A DNA stretch of 64,000 nt from Prorocentrum cordatum (GCA_963575745.1 CAUYUJ010014277.1:352091-416090), one strand, 5' to 3'. Numbered from the stretch's first letter, positions 37,396 to 47,440 are shown. Translations and numbers: made by a program. The notes: generated by a model not told the origin, from the letters alone.

Positions 37396-37905
37396 CTGGG
37401 CCAATGGGGCTCCCCACGATACCCCATCACATATACAACAGGCCTCAGACCCACAACTCAGGCACGGTGGCGGGATGGGCCGAAAGCCACTCGGATAACG
37501 CTCACGTCTCAATACGCGCTGATGATTCCTATCCGCCCCGGCATGATGTTCCCAGATGCGCCAAGGCAACACCGAGACCCACCGACGCGACTCTGATTTA
37601 TCATCATGATAGAGAGGGGGCCAACGGCAGGGGGCGAAGCCCTTACGAATAACGAAACACAGCAAAAGCATATCGGTTTTCTTGAAGTAGGAAGGCGCTA
37701 GGAGTAGATTGGGATCTGTGAATCCCAAAATTATCCCGGCAAAGCAACCTAACAGCGATGTGTAGAAGCATATCTGAAAGCATTCCCCTTAAGATTCAGA
37801 TGAAAATCCAGTTGTCGAATTCTGCTGTTCTCGCAATCGTAGTCGCATTCGCGATGACAGTCGCAGCGGCAACGGCAGTCGCAGTCACAGCCTCAGCCTC
37901 AGCCT
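37396..37905. other. Spacer without a recognised gene
   Basis: Near-average composition. The end (37830-37905) turns into GCAGTCGCAGTCACAGCCTC-like repeats leading into the CCT tract. Confidence 0.4.
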
Positions 37906-38672
37906 GCCTCCTCCTCCTCCTCCTCCTCTTTCTCCTGCTCCTGCTCCTCCTCCTCCTCCTCCTCCTCCTCCTCCTCTTCCTCCTGCTCGTCCTCGTTCTC
38001 GTCCTCCTCGTCTTGCTCGTCCTCCTCCTCCTGGTGCTCTCTCCTCCTCCTCCTCCTCCTCCTCCTCCTCCTCCTCCTCCTGGTGGTCCTCGTTCTCCTC
38101 CTCCTGGTGCTCTCCCCCCCCCTCCTCCTCCTCGTCCTCCTCCTCCTCCTCCTCGTCCTCCTCCTCCTCCTTCCTCCTCCTCCTCCTCCTCCTCCTCCTC
38201 CTGGTAGTCCTCCCCCTCCCCTCCTCCTCCTCCTCCTCCTCTTCCTGGTCGTCCTCGTTCTCGTCCTCCTCGTCTTGCTCGTCCTCCTCCTCCTGGTGTT
38301 CTCTCCTCCTCCTCCTCCTCCTCCTCCTCCTCCTCCTCCTCCTGGTGGTCCTCGTTCTCCTCCTCCTGGTACTCTCCCCCCCCCTCCTCCTCCTCCTCGT
38401 CCTCGTCCTCCTCCTCCTCCTCCTCCTCTTCCTCCTCCTCCTCCTCCTCCTCCTCCTCCTCCTCCTCCTCCTGGTACTCCTCCCCCTCCCCTCCTCCTCC
38501 TCCTCCTCCTCCTCCTCTTCCTGGTCGTCCTCCTCCTCCTGGTCGTCCTCCTCCTCCTGCTCGTCCTCCTCCTCCTCCTGCTCGTCCTTCTTCTCCTGCT
38601 CCTCCTGCTCCTCGTCCTGCTCCTGCTCGTCCTCGTCCTCCTGGTCTTGCTCGTCCTCCTCCTCGTCGTGCT
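37906..38672. repeat. Long (CCT)n / (CTCGTC)n tract, about 770 bp
   Basis: CCT runs broken by TGGTGGTCCTCGTTCTCC-like and GGTGCTCTC blocks that themselves repeat about every 130-250 bp, so it has higher-order structure. Pyrimidines are on the plus strand, opposite to the tract at 35101-35880. Confidence 0.97.
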
Positions 38673-38687
38673 CTTGCCCCTGCTGAA

Positions 38688-39185
38688 AATGTGGCCCAGG
38701 AATGGGAGTTCTGGGAAGTCGAAGAGCACGAAGTTGCCTACAGTTGGCTACGGGCATTCAAAATGTGGCCCGGGAATGGAGTTCTGGGAACTCGAAGAGC
38801 ACGAAGTGGCCTACAGTTGGCTCCGGGCATTCAAAATGTGGCCCGGGAATGGAGTTCTGGGAACTCGAAGAGCACGAAGTGGCCTACAGTTGGCTCCGGG
38901 CATCCAAAATGTGGCCCGGGAATGGAGTTCTGGGAACTCGAAGAGCACGAGTGTGTGACTGTTGCATCCGGTTATTCTAAATGTGGCCCGGGAATGGCGT
39001 TCTGGGATGTCGAAGAGCACGAAGTGTGTGACTGTTGCATCCGGTTTATTCTAAATGTGGCCCGGGAATGGCGTTCTGGGATCTCGAAGAGCACGAAGTG
39101 TGTGACTGTTGCATCCGGTATTCAGAATGTGGCCTGGGAATGGAGTTCTGGGAAGTCGAAGAGCACGAAGTGTGTGACTGTTGGT
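38688..39185. repeat. Tandem repeat, unit about 73 bp, about 7 copies
   Basis: AATGTGGCCC starts at 38688, 38762, 38835, 38908 and 38980. The unit contains GGAATGGAGTTCTGGGAACT and CGAAGAGCACGAAGTG. The last three units replace GGCCTACAGTTGGC with TGTGTGACTGTTGCATC. Because 73 is not a multiple of 3, the long plus-strand frames are not a repeat protein. Confidence 0.9.
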
Positions 39186-39344
39186 GAAAAACGAGCCCGG
39201 CACCTGCCGCCCGGCAACTCCCAACACCTGCCCGGACCCCCCTGTGGAGTGATCTGCTGCTCTCTTTTGATCCCACTAGAAACCTATCAGTCTTCGCTGT
39301 TAGGTAAATACATACTTTCCACGACCAACGTGCAATTCGGGTGA

Positions 39345-39470
39345 GGATAAATCTAATCTCTGAGATCTGGCGGCTCTGCAGGATGTCTCGGGCGCCGCGG
39401 CCTTCTCAGAGCATGCCGGAACGCTCTGAGGGAGCGTTTCGGAACGCTCTGGCACGGATGTGCCCTCGTC
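39345..39470. repeat. Reverse, partial TIR-9-like copy
   Basis: ATCTCTGAGATCTGGCGG, GGATGT, GGCGCCGCGG and GGAACGCTCTGAGGGAGCG correspond, inverted, to the core of TIR-9. Confidence 0.5.
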
Positions 39471-39524
39471 CTGGCCCCGTCCGACACTGGGGCGCCGGCC
39501 TCGAGCCAGACTCGCGGGGACGTC

Positions 39525-39575
39525 TCGGCGATGCTGCTGCTGCTGCTGCTGGTGGTGCTGCTGCTGCTGCGGCCA
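39525..39575. repeat. (TGC)n microsatellite
   Basis: GATGCTGCTGCTGCTGCTGC followed by GGTGGTGCTGCTGC. Confidence 0.9.
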
Positions 39576-39697
39576 GGGCGCCATACAGTCAGCGCGCTAC
39601 GGCAAGATCGTGTCGCGACGACCCCGGCGCTGGTTTTTCTGACATCGCGTGGGTCGTTCCACGTTGAACGACAGGCGGCGTTCCGACCGCGAGTTGG

Positions 39698-39893
39698 AGG
39701 CCTGTGAATGAGCACCAACACCAACACGGGGGGTCGCCTCCACAGGGGGGAGATGATCCTAGATTTCGGTGTTGGTGGCAACACGTCGGTCACCCTGGAA
39801 TCCAGCATGTTACCACCACCACCGAGATCGGCATCTTCTTCCCTCGGTGGATGCACACCGCCGATGTTGGTGTTGGTGTCAATCTCTAGGCCT
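39698..39893. mobile_element. TIR-8 element
   Basis: AGGCCTGTGAATGAGCACCA and ACACCAACAC at the left; GTTGGTGTTGGTGTCAAT and CTCTAGGCCT at the right are the inverse. Arms of about 50 bp with mismatches. It lies 13 bp from TIR-1 copy c. Confidence 0.8.
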
Positions 39894-39906
39894 GCGAGCC
39901 AGTTCT

Positions 39907-40099
39907 CGGGAGCGGCCAAGAGGAAGATGTCCAAGAGGGGGGGGTGCAAATCATGACCGGCGGCATGTGCGCGGCCCATGGGGGGGGGCCTGGGACGTCA
40001 TGAAATCAGAAGAGGCGCCACAAAATCTGGGGAAGTACCATGCCCCCCGCCATGAGATCCACCCCCCCCTAGTCATCCCCCCCCTCTTTGCCGTCCCCG
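39907..40099. mobile_element. TIR-1 element, copy c
   Basis: CGGGAGCGGCCAAGAGGAAG and CCCCTCTTTGCCGTCCCCGA ends; interior GGCGGCATGTGCGCGGCCCA shared with all copies. Confidence 0.8.
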
Positions 40100-40321
40100 A
40101 CGCATGCGGGCCGACTGTGCCCCTCTGGGGCCGGGGGCCGCCCTGGCCCCCGCCGCCCCCGTGCCACCAGCGCATCCCCCTCTGGGCGAGGGGCGGCGGC
40201 CGGCGGCCCGCGTCGTCGGGGGCGGAGGGGGTCGACCCTCGAGGCGCCATGGTCGATGCTCGGTCCTGGCGTCTCGATCCTCGACCCAGCGATGCTCGAT
40301 GCTCGATGCTCGATGTTCGAT

Positions 40322-40405
40322 GCTGGATCCTGGATCCTGGATCCTGGATCCTGGATTCTGGATCCCTGATCCTGGATCCTGGATCCTGGATCCTCGATCC
40401 TGGGG
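40322..40405. repeat. (GGATCCT)n tandem repeat
   Basis: About ten heptamer units GGATCCT with few changes, preceded by a (CGATGCT)n run at 40280-40322. Confidence 0.95.
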
Positions 40406-40807
40406 GGGGGGGGGGTCGCCCTGGTCGTCCCTTCTGCAGCAGGGCGAGGCCTGGTGGGGCGGGGCGGGCCAGGCGAGGGGGGGCAGGGAGGGAGGAGGAG
40501 CAGCAGCAGTGGGGGTCCGGAGGCGGGGGCGGGCAGGGGGGGAGGTGGAGGAGGGCGATAGGGGACGGAGAGGATGATGAGAGAGGGAGGAAGGATGGAC
40601 GAGCGCGGTAACTGCTCGCAAATGGCCTGGAACCGCCGCGGGGGGATCTACGATAAGTGTCATCTGGGCAGGCGGATGCGTGTTGAGGACGTCTGTTTGC
40701 GAGTAGGCACTTTGCAAGTAGTGTTGGAACGCGCTGAGTGGGAGGAAAGGGCACGGAGGAGGGATCAGCACGTGGCTGGAGAGCACAGCAGGTTAGCTCC
40801 GTTCAGG
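40406..40807. other. G-rich spacer
   Basis: Purine-rich with G runs. A plus-strand frame (GGIYDKCHLGRRMRVEDVCL) around 40640-40740 looks protein-like but has no recognised family. Confidence 0.3.
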
Positions 40808-41005
40808 ATGAGGGAGGAGGGAGGACGAGGAGCAGGAGGAGGAGGAGGAGGAGGAGGAGAAGGAGGAGGGGAGGGAGGACGAGGAGCAGGAGGAGGAGGA
40901 GGAGGAGGAGGGGGAGGAGAAGAGGGGAGGAGGAGGAGGATAAGGAGGAGGATGAGGAGGAGGATAAGGAGGAGGAGGATATGGAGGATGGGGAGGAGGA
41001 CGAGG
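40808..41005. repeat. (GGA)n microsatellite
   Basis: GGA with GACGAGGAGCAGG interruptions, then AAGGAGGAGGAT units. Confidence 0.95.
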
Positions 41006-41157
41006 AGCCCTGACCTTGCTCCGATGGGCACGCCCTGGACAGCATGGACGCCCTCCATCACAGGAGGCGAGTGGCACACATCCCGTGCCGCTCTCCGGCG
41101 GCCATGGCGGGGGGGGGGGAGAGAGAGAGGGGGGGGGAAATAGGGGGCAAGCAAACC

Positions 41158-41208
41158 TCCTCCTTCTCCTCCTCCTCCTCCTCCTCCTCCTCCTCCTCCT
41201 CTTCGTAT
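41158..41208. repeat. (CCT)n microsatellite
   Basis: CCTCCTTCTCCTCCTCCTCC run. The motif TAGGGGGCAARCAAACCT occurs on its left (about 41143) and again about 205 bp later (41346). Confidence 0.9.
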
Positions 41209-41690
41209 TATTAGTATTACAATTATTCGTTTCATTATTACTCTAGGAAGGGTCCCAGGATCGCTGTCCCCCTGTGGCCCCTCATGTATCAAGACGAACC
41301 TGCGCTCCCTCGGGCCACGATCCCTCGCAAAATCGCTGGAGCATAGGGGGCAAACAAACCTACCTCGCTTTTGACCACTCTCGCTTCCAAGAGATGCCGA
41401 GCGATGCCAAACTACGGCATGTACTGGTCAGGCCGCTTGACGAGGAGGCGCATGGTATGACTTGGTTTTGCCTGGAAGCGAAAGCAGGGTAGGTAATTCA
41501 CGCTCTGGCAAGGAGGTTGAGGACAGCGAGGGGGCATGGAGGGAAGGGACAGAGAGAGAGAGAGAAGCAAGGAGTTCTGGTGGCTGGAGAAGGGAGGAGA
41601 TGAGGAGCCGTCCATGTCGTGACTGCGTTCTCGTCCCCGCGCTCTTTCTCGAGGAGGGGGGGCAGGGAGGAGCAACCTTAAACCCTACGG
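41209..41690. other. Spacer without a recognised gene
   Basis: No repeat family or coding block recognised apart from an AGAGAGAGAGAGA run at 41551. Confidence 0.35.
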
Positions 41691-41699
41691 ACCTCCCGA

Positions 41700-41772
41700 C
41701 GGCGTTGCCCCCGCGGCCGAGGGATACAGGCATTCGAGGTACACGAGCGATGTCCAGTCGCCCGCAGGCACC
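41700..41772 (-). CDS. Candidate exon of unknown gene
   Basis: Minus-strand frame VPAGDWTSLVYLECLYPSA after the acceptor-like TTTCTGCTCAG, with high third-position GC. Product not recognised; about 130 bp from TIR-1 copy d. Confidence 0.25.
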
Positions 41773-41900
41773 CTGAGCAGAAACCAGCCACGGCGCCGCC
41801 GAAGAGGACCCGCCCCGCGGACGCGGGCGAAAACTCGACCGGGGGCTCCAGCCGTCGGGCGCACACCCTGGATCGCAGCTTGGGGCGTGAGATCGCAGTG

Positions 41901-42100
41901 GTCGGGAGCGGCCAAGAGGGGGGTGTCCAAGAGGCGGGGGTGCAAATCATGACCGGCGGCATGTGCGCGGCCCAGCGGGGGGGGGCCAGGGACGTGATGA
42001 GATGAGAAGGGGCGCCGTGAAATCTGCGGAGATATCATGGCCCCAGCCATGATATCCACCCCCCCCCCTAGTCATCACCCCCCTCTTTGCCGCCCCCGAC
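41901..42100. mobile_element. TIR-1 element, copy d
   Basis: The best-defined copy: GTCGGGAGCGGCCAAGAGGG at the left and CCCTCTTTGCCGCCCCCGAC at the right, a near-perfect inverted pair of about 25 bp. On the minus strand the element therefore starts with GT. Confidence 0.85.
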
Positions 42101-42156
42101 CAGAGGACGACCCTCGGCGCGATCCGGGATCGGCTCCGCACCCCCGGCCTCAAAAC

Positions 42157-42262
42157 GGAAGGGGCCCCAGGACACACAAAGATATGCACACAGACACAAA
42201 GATTCCCCACATCTTCCCAGATTTTCTGGGTTTTTTGTCTCCTCCCCCACTTCCCTGGACCA
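42157..42262. repeat. REP-A copy 5 (diverged)
   Basis: GAAGGGGCCCCAGGACACAC, AGATATGCACACAGACACAA and TTTTCTGGGTTTTTTGTCTC keep the family order; the tail is lost. Confidence 0.6.
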
Positions 42263-42479
42263 CCTCAGCTCTCCGGCTAGCTCAACGCTGGACACGCCTC
42301 CCCGTTCTCCTCATCCTTCCACGCCCGTCGACAGGCTGTCAATACATCGCGTACTGGACGAAAGACAAATCGAACGCCCGCCGTGGTCGAGGGGGAATCG
42401 CTCAGTCGGGGACAAAATTCACCGAAACGATCGATGCAAGATCTGGCGGAGCACGCACGGGGGTGGCGCAAAGGGGACC

Positions 42480-42640
42480 TTCTACGAAGGCGGGGGAGGC
42501 TTCCGAGGAGGCCAGTCGCTTCTCAGGCGCCCTCCTGGCTTCCCCTGGCTTGGTGAGAAGCCTTGCTTGGGAGCCTCGGGGCCCCTCGAAGAAGGCCTCC
42601 GCCTTCCGAGAAGGCCGCTCCCCCTTTCGACACCCCCTCA
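42480..42640. repeat. Diverged TIR-12-like segment
   Basis: GGAGGCTTCCGAGGAGGCC at the left and GCCTCCGCCTTCCGAGAAGG at the right, with GGTGAGAAGCCTTGC in the middle; resembles the core of TIR-12. Confidence 0.4.
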
Positions 42641-42759
42641 TGTGCGCCGCCGGCACGCACAGAAACAAGCAGGCATCACTGACCCGACCGAGCCGTGGAC
42701 GCTGCACGACGATGACCCAACGACGACGGGCGGCGGCCACGACGCCAACAAACACGACG

Positions 42760-42853
42760 ACGCCGACGACGACCGACGACGACGACAGCGACCAAACGAC
42801 CAAACGACCACGACGACGACCACGACGACGACCACGACGACGACGACGACGAC

Positions 42854-42885
<32 letters not shown>

Positions 42886-42920
42886 CAGCGGCGGCGGCGG
42901 CGTCGACGGCGACGGCGACG
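42760..42920. repeat. (CGA)n microsatellite
   Basis: CGACGACGACGACGACGACG runs with CCA and CAA interruptions, ending CGGCGGCGGCG. Confidence 0.95.
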
Positions 42921-42942
42921 AAGTTGTCCAGGACGGCGCATG

Positions 42943-43134
42943 GATGCCTTTTCACATGGTGCCCGTGTAGGTGAGGTCGGAGGATCGCGCCGCATCGCAA
43001 ATGCATCGCCGATGCATCGGTGTCGGTGATGCATCGGCTCCGTCTGCGAGTTGCATCGAGCCACATCGGCGATGCGTCGGTGATGCGGCGCGATCCTACG
43101 ACCCCGTCGACTCAAACCCCATGTGGGAGGCCTT
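42943..43134. mobile_element. TIR-4 palindromic element, copy 2
   Basis: GGTCGGAGGATCGCGCCGCA inward to CGGCGCGATCCTACGACC, core of CGATGCATCGG units. It starts right after the CGA tract. Confidence 0.8.
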
Positions 43135-43340
43135 GAGCGAAGGCGATCGACGACACACGGTGAGCGGCGTCCACGACGGCGGCGAAGACCACGGCGACGT
43201 CGACGTCGTCGACGTCGGCGAGGGCGAACGACGACGGAAGGCGAACGGCGAGCGGCGTCCACGACGGTGGCGACCACGACGGCGGCGAAGACCTCGGCGA
43301 CGGCGGCGGCCAGCACCACGGCGGGGCGGCTGCAGCGGGC
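43135..43340. repeat. CGACGGCG-rich degenerate repeat
   Basis: Two copies of AACGGCGAGCGGCGTCCACGA-like units at about 43160 and 43240; imperfect CGACGTCG palindromes. Confidence 0.6.
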
Positions 43341-43344
43341 CTCG

Positions 43345-43421
43345 TTCTCGACCTGCGGCCTGCGGTTGCACTCGATGAACTGCATTTCGAACTCGCCTGG
43401 GGGCAACCGCCGCTGCGCCGC
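43345..43421 (-). CDS. Candidate exon of unknown gene
   Basis: Minus strand: acceptor CCTTACCCCAG, then AAQRRLPPGEFEMQFIECNR and RPQVENEARC. FIECNRRPQVEN is reminiscent of the FIE-N-R-QVEH box of ATP-grasp carboxylases, but the key Pro/Leu and His differ, so this is only a resemblance. The donor may be GAG/GCCCGC. Confidence 0.35.
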
Positions 43422-43732
43422 CTGGGGTAAGGTCCTCATCCTCCACCACCTCAAGCCTCCGCCTTTTTGACATCAAGCAAACTGCGATCGACTGGGATCG
43501 TGAGACTGGATGGGTCTTAACAAACGGTATGGTAAATGAAAACGGCTTATGCGCCGTGGCCAACAAAAAAGAGGGCTAACAAGTGCGGGAAAAAAGGCAG
43601 GGAGAAATGGAACACGACGACGTGCCCTCATGGACATAGGAGTACCCCAGAAAGCAGCCCGTTGGGGAGGAGAGGGAGCACGACCAGAACGTCCTCCTCC
43701 TCCCCCTCCTCCTACCCTTTCCTGCGGGACGG

Positions 43733-43910
43733 GAAAATGACCACAGCCGCTGCTTCTTGTTTGCGCCGCCTTCCAGCCGGCCGAAAAAGAAGCAGTGGTT
43801 GTGGTCATGTCCCTGCTGCCAAGCTCAACGAAACTAACCACAACCACTGCTTGTTTCTGCGGGCTGGAAGGCGGCAACAAAAGAAAAGCAGTGGCTGTGG
43901 TCGTTTTCAC
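43733..43910. repeat. Nested inverted repeat, outer arms about 45 bp
   Basis: GACCACAGCCGCTGCTTCTT with CGCCGCCTTCCAGCC (left) pairs with GGCTGGAAGGCGGCAAC and AAGCAGTGGCTGTGGTC (right). Inside, AAGCAGTGGTTGTGGTCAT pairs with TAACCACAACCACTGCTT. It is palindrome within palindrome. Confidence 0.8.
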
Positions 43911-43998
43911 ACCCCGTATTTCCCGCTCTTTCCCGCCTCAGCGGAGCCCGGATGCGGCCGCGGCCAAAACTCTGCTCCGATGGGGCGAGGGGGCCGCC

Positions 43999-44417
43999 AG
44001 AAGCAGCCACGGCAGGGCGCTGCGCGGGGCCACCGCTGCGCCCACGGAAGCCCGCGGGGCGCGGGCAGGGCGGCGGCTGCTGGCGTGCTTCGGCGGGGCG
44101 CCAACGTTCGGCGGCGAGCGAGGGGGGGAAGTGAGAAGGGGGGAGCCTTCTAAGAAGGCTCGGAAGTCTCCCAGCCTTCTTCTGAGCAGTGCTCGATTCC
44201 TTCCCCGAAGACGTACAACACCTCTCAGAAGGCCAGAGGCCTTCTAAGAAGCCCCGCCGCCTTCTGAGAAGGCCTTCTCCTTTTCGTTTCCCCGCCTGGC
44301 TCGGCCCCCGAACGTTGGCGCCCCGCCGAAGCACGCCAGCAGCCGCCGCCCTGCCCGCGCCCCGCGGGCTTCCGTGGGCGCGGCGCTGGCCCCGCGCAGC
44401 GCCCTTCCGTGGCTTCT
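43999..44417. mobile_element. TIR-12 element with arms of about 135 bp
   Basis: The left arm GAAGCAGCCACGGCAGGGCG through GCGGCTGCTGGCGTGCTTCG to AACGTTCGGCGGCGAGCG returns almost base for base, inverted, at 44290-44417. The centre (about 150 bp) carries CCTTCTAAGAAGG and CTTCTGAGAAGGCC motifs. This is the largest near-perfect palindromic element in the window. Confidence 0.9.
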
Positions 44418-44538
44418 TCTCGTTTCCCCCCCTGGCTCGCCGCCGAGTGTTGGCGTCCACGCGTGCTGGTCCACCCAAGCGCCCTTCGATGCGACGAAGG
44501 TGGTGCAGAGCTGGCCAACAGCAGCCGAACGGGGCAAC

Positions 44539-44562
44539 ACACACACACACACACACACACTC
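44539..44562. repeat. (CA)n microsatellite
   Basis: ACACACACACACACACACAC run directly before TIR-4 copy 3. Confidence 0.95.
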
Positions 44563-44566
44563 ATTT

Positions 44567-44767
44567 AGAGGCCTCCCAGATGGGGTCGGAGTAGATGGGG
44601 TCGGGGGCTAGCGCCGCATCGCCGATACATCGGCGATGCATCGTCGACGTGGGCGATGCATCGGGGACCTCGACGTGAAGCAAATCGGGCTCCACATCGA
44701 GACGCATCGGCGATGCATCGGCGATGCGGCGCGACTCTCCGACCCCACCTGCTCTGGCCCCATCTGT
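44567..44767. mobile_element. TIR-4 palindromic element, copy 3
   Basis: AGAGGCCTCCCAGATGGGGT inward to ACCTGCTCTGGCCCCATCTG, with the CGATGCATCG core. It abuts TIR-3 copy 2 with no spacer. Confidence 0.8.
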
Positions 44768-44937
44768 CGGGGATGGACAGACCCCCCTTTCGTAGAACGT
44801 GGTTTAGTGAAAACGACCCGAGGCCCCAACCTGGCGGGCGCAAACCTGGAAAATAACGGCCACGGCGCCATCTCGAGAACCGAAAACGGACACTTCACTG
44901 ATCGACGTGTCACTGTTGGGGGTTCTGTCCACCCCCG
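44768..44937. mobile_element. TIR-3 element, copy 2
   Basis: CGGGGATGGACAGACCCCCC to GGGGGTTCTGTCCACCCCCG, over 90 percent alike to copies 1 and 3 by eye. Confidence 0.85.
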
Positions 44938-45122
44938 AATCTGGGAAGCCTGGACTCGCTGGACTGGCACACATCCTGAGGATCATCGGCCCGGGTGCGA
45001 CGGGGGCGCCCTCGACCTGCAAGGCCTCGGTGGGCGGGAGGCACGGCCGCACCCGCGCGTGCCTCGCGGCCTGGACGCTCCGGCCGCGACCCCGCGGGGC
45101 ACCCACACCCCTCCCCCCGTTG

Positions 45123-45382
45123 CGGAGGAGGAGGAATACGACGAGGAGGAGGAGGAGGAGGAGGAAGACGAGGAGGAGGAGGAGGAGGAGGAGGAGGAGG
45201 AGGAGGGGGAAGACGAGGAGGAGGAGGGAGAAGGAGGAGGAGGAGGAGGAGATGGAGAGGAGGAGAGGAGGAGGAGGAGGAGGGGGAGGAGGAGGAGGAG
45301 GAGGAGGAGGAGGAGGAGGAGAGGAGGACGAGGAGGTGGAGGAGGAGGAGGAGGAGGAGGAAGAGGAGGAGGACGAGCACGG
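45123..45382. repeat. (GGA)n microsatellite
   Basis: GGA with GACGAGG and GAAGAC interruptions. Confidence 0.95.
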
Positions 45383-45526
45383 CATCGGCCTCGTGCGCGG
45401 GAGAGGCCGCCGGGCGGCCGCGGCTGCGGCGGCTCCGCTGGGGAGCCGAAGCCGGCAGGCGGCGGCCAGCGGCGACGGCGGAGGCCACGCGCCGTGCCAC
45501 GCCATGCACCCTCCTTCTCCCCCCTC

Positions 45527-45672
45527 TTCCTCATTACCCTCCTCCTTCTCCTCGTCGTCCTCCTCCTCCTCCTCCTCGTCTTCCTCCTCGTCCTCCTCCT
45601 CCTTCTCCTCCTCGTCTTCCTCCTCCTCCTCCCGCTCCTCCTCATCCTCCCTCCTCCCTCCCTCCCCCCTCC
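45527..45672. repeat. (CCT)n microsatellite
   Basis: CCT/CTC runs with TCGTC interruptions. It lies 145 bp after a GGA tract of opposite strand bias, so the two can pair as a large inverted repeat. Confidence 0.95.
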
Positions 45673-45712
45673 CTCCTGGCCGCGGCCGCGACGACGACGA
45701 CGACCGTCGCCC

Positions 45713-45831
45713 TTCTCGTTCTTGAACACGAGCCCCTCCATGGTGGCCCTGGTGTTGTTCCCGCCCTCGCGGGCGATGGCCTCGGCGTACGCCCAGCCAG
45801 CGGCAGCCGTCGTGGGCAGTCGCCGCCGCCG
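45713..45831 (-). CDS. Candidate exon of unknown gene
   Basis: Minus-strand frame LPTTAAAGWAYAEAIAREGG, then NNTRATMEGLVFKNEKG. Strong third-position GC and a protein-like mix. The acceptor may be GATGACAG and the donor AAGG/GCGACGG (GC type). Product not recognised. Confidence 0.4.
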
Positions 45832-45959
45832 CTGTCATCGTCGTCGTCGCGGCCATCGCCGTCGTTGTCGCAGGAGAAGAGTGAGGAGGAGGATCAGGAC
45901 AAGGCCAGAGGGGGTTGCTGTTCAACTCTAGCCGATTTTACAGGCCCCTCGGGTGGAGA

Positions 45960-46920
45960 GTAGGAGGAGGAGGAGGAGGAGGAGGAGGAGGAGGAGGAGG
46001 AGGAGGAGGAGGAGGAGGAGGAGGAGGAGGAGGAGGGGGGGAAGGAGGAGGGGAAGGAGAAGGGGGAGGAGGAGGGGGGAAGGAGGAGGGGGAGGAGCGA
46101 GAGGGGAGGGAAGAGCGTGGGAATGGGGGCGGAGGAACAGGACGAGGAGGGAGTTGCGGAGGGAAGGTGGGCGGAGGAAGGAGGGAAGATGGGGCAGGGG
46201 GCACGGAGGAGCGGTGGTCAGGCTTCGGGGCTGGAGGAGGACGATCACGGCAGCGGGGAGGAGAACGAAGGTAAGCGGGGAGGACGGAAAAGGGGGGAAG
46301 GGGAATGTGAACGGGGACGAAGGATGAAGCCGAGGACAAGCGGAAGGGGTTGGATGGACGGGGCGCGAAGGGTGACGAGCGATGATGACCAGGGCCGAAG
46401 AAAGGAAGAGGAAGGAGAACGGGAGGGGCGGGGGAGGAATGAAGGAAGACGAAGAAAAGACCGCGTTGGGAAAGGTACGAGAAACGAAATTAATTGCAGG
46501 AAGGCCGGGGGGGAACGCTAAAAACAGGAGGGCGGGATGAGAGATAATTGGGGAAGGGGTGACGTAAGGTGGAGAAAAGGGGGGGGGAAGCGGAGGGAGG
46601 GTGAGGAAGGACGGGAGGGACAAACGAGGGAGGGAGGGGGGAAGGATGTTGAATGATGAAGGAAGGAGGGGGGGAGAAAGTAGCGAGGGGAACACGAATG
46701 TTTAATCCTATGCGATGGAGGAGGAGGAGGCTGCAGGCAAGAATCAAAGAAGGGGGGGACGAAGGAGCAACAGAGGAGGACAATGGGCAAGGGACGAGGA
46801 GGGATGATGGGAGGAGGGAGACGCAGCGCTGTGCTTGATTGCGTGAGGAGGTGCGAGGAGGGAGGAAGGGAGGGGAGAACGAGGAGGGAGGAGGGGGAAG
46901 AGGAAGGGGGAGGATGATGG
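45960..46920. repeat. Purine-rich tract: (GGA)n decaying into GGAAGG-rich DNA
   Basis: Pure GGA for about 75 bp, then GGGGGAAGGAGG-like units over nearly 1 kb, purines on the plus strand. Frames are long only because stop codons are scarce. Confidence 0.85.
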
Positions 46921-47029
46921 ACCACGGACGGGGGGTTAACTGGCCACGGGGTCAAGGATGCGGTGCGCCAACTGACATGCTGCGGCACTATCGCGGGGCA
47001 GGGATGTTGATGCTGATCGTGGTGGTGGC

Positions 47030-47189
47030 GATGATCATGATGATCATACTGCTGCAGCTGCCGATGAAGTGGATGTGATGGCGATGGTGCTGATGGTGAC
47101 GATAACGATGACGACGGTAATGCCGTTGATGGTGAGTTTGGTGAGGACGGGAAAACGACGACGATTATGCTGATGTTGATGCTCACAAC

Positions 47190-47221
<32 letters not shown>

Positions 47222-47440
47222 CGAAGATGACGATGATGGCCCTGATGATGATAGTGATGGTTCTGATGATGGTAAGTGTGGTGATGGTGGTGGTGGTGAT
47301 GGCGGAGATGGTGATGCTGGTGGTGGTGATAATGATGGTGGTTATGGATCTGAATATGATTGGTGTGTTGATGATGAGGTGGAAGACTATGATGTAAAAG
47401 GATGATGGTGATGATGCTGATGCTGAGGAAGCGAAGAAAA
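47030..47440. repeat. (GAT)n / (GGT)n microsatellite
   Basis: GATGATGATGATGATGATGA at about 47190 flanked by degenerate GATGGTGATG units. Confidence 0.9.

Noticed and set aside
37885-38757. Coiled-coil-like Glu-rich ORF on the minus strand
   Set aside because: Repeat translation of the CCT tract; not conserved in frame and no non-repeat domain.
38691-39344. 217-residue plus-strand ORF
   Set aside because: Produced by the 73-bp tandem repeat; frame changes every unit.
42402-43454. 350-residue Arg-rich ORF
   Set aside because: Spans the CGA microsatellite, TIR-4 and GC-rich repeats; only the first about 25 residues (43345-43421) look like an exon.
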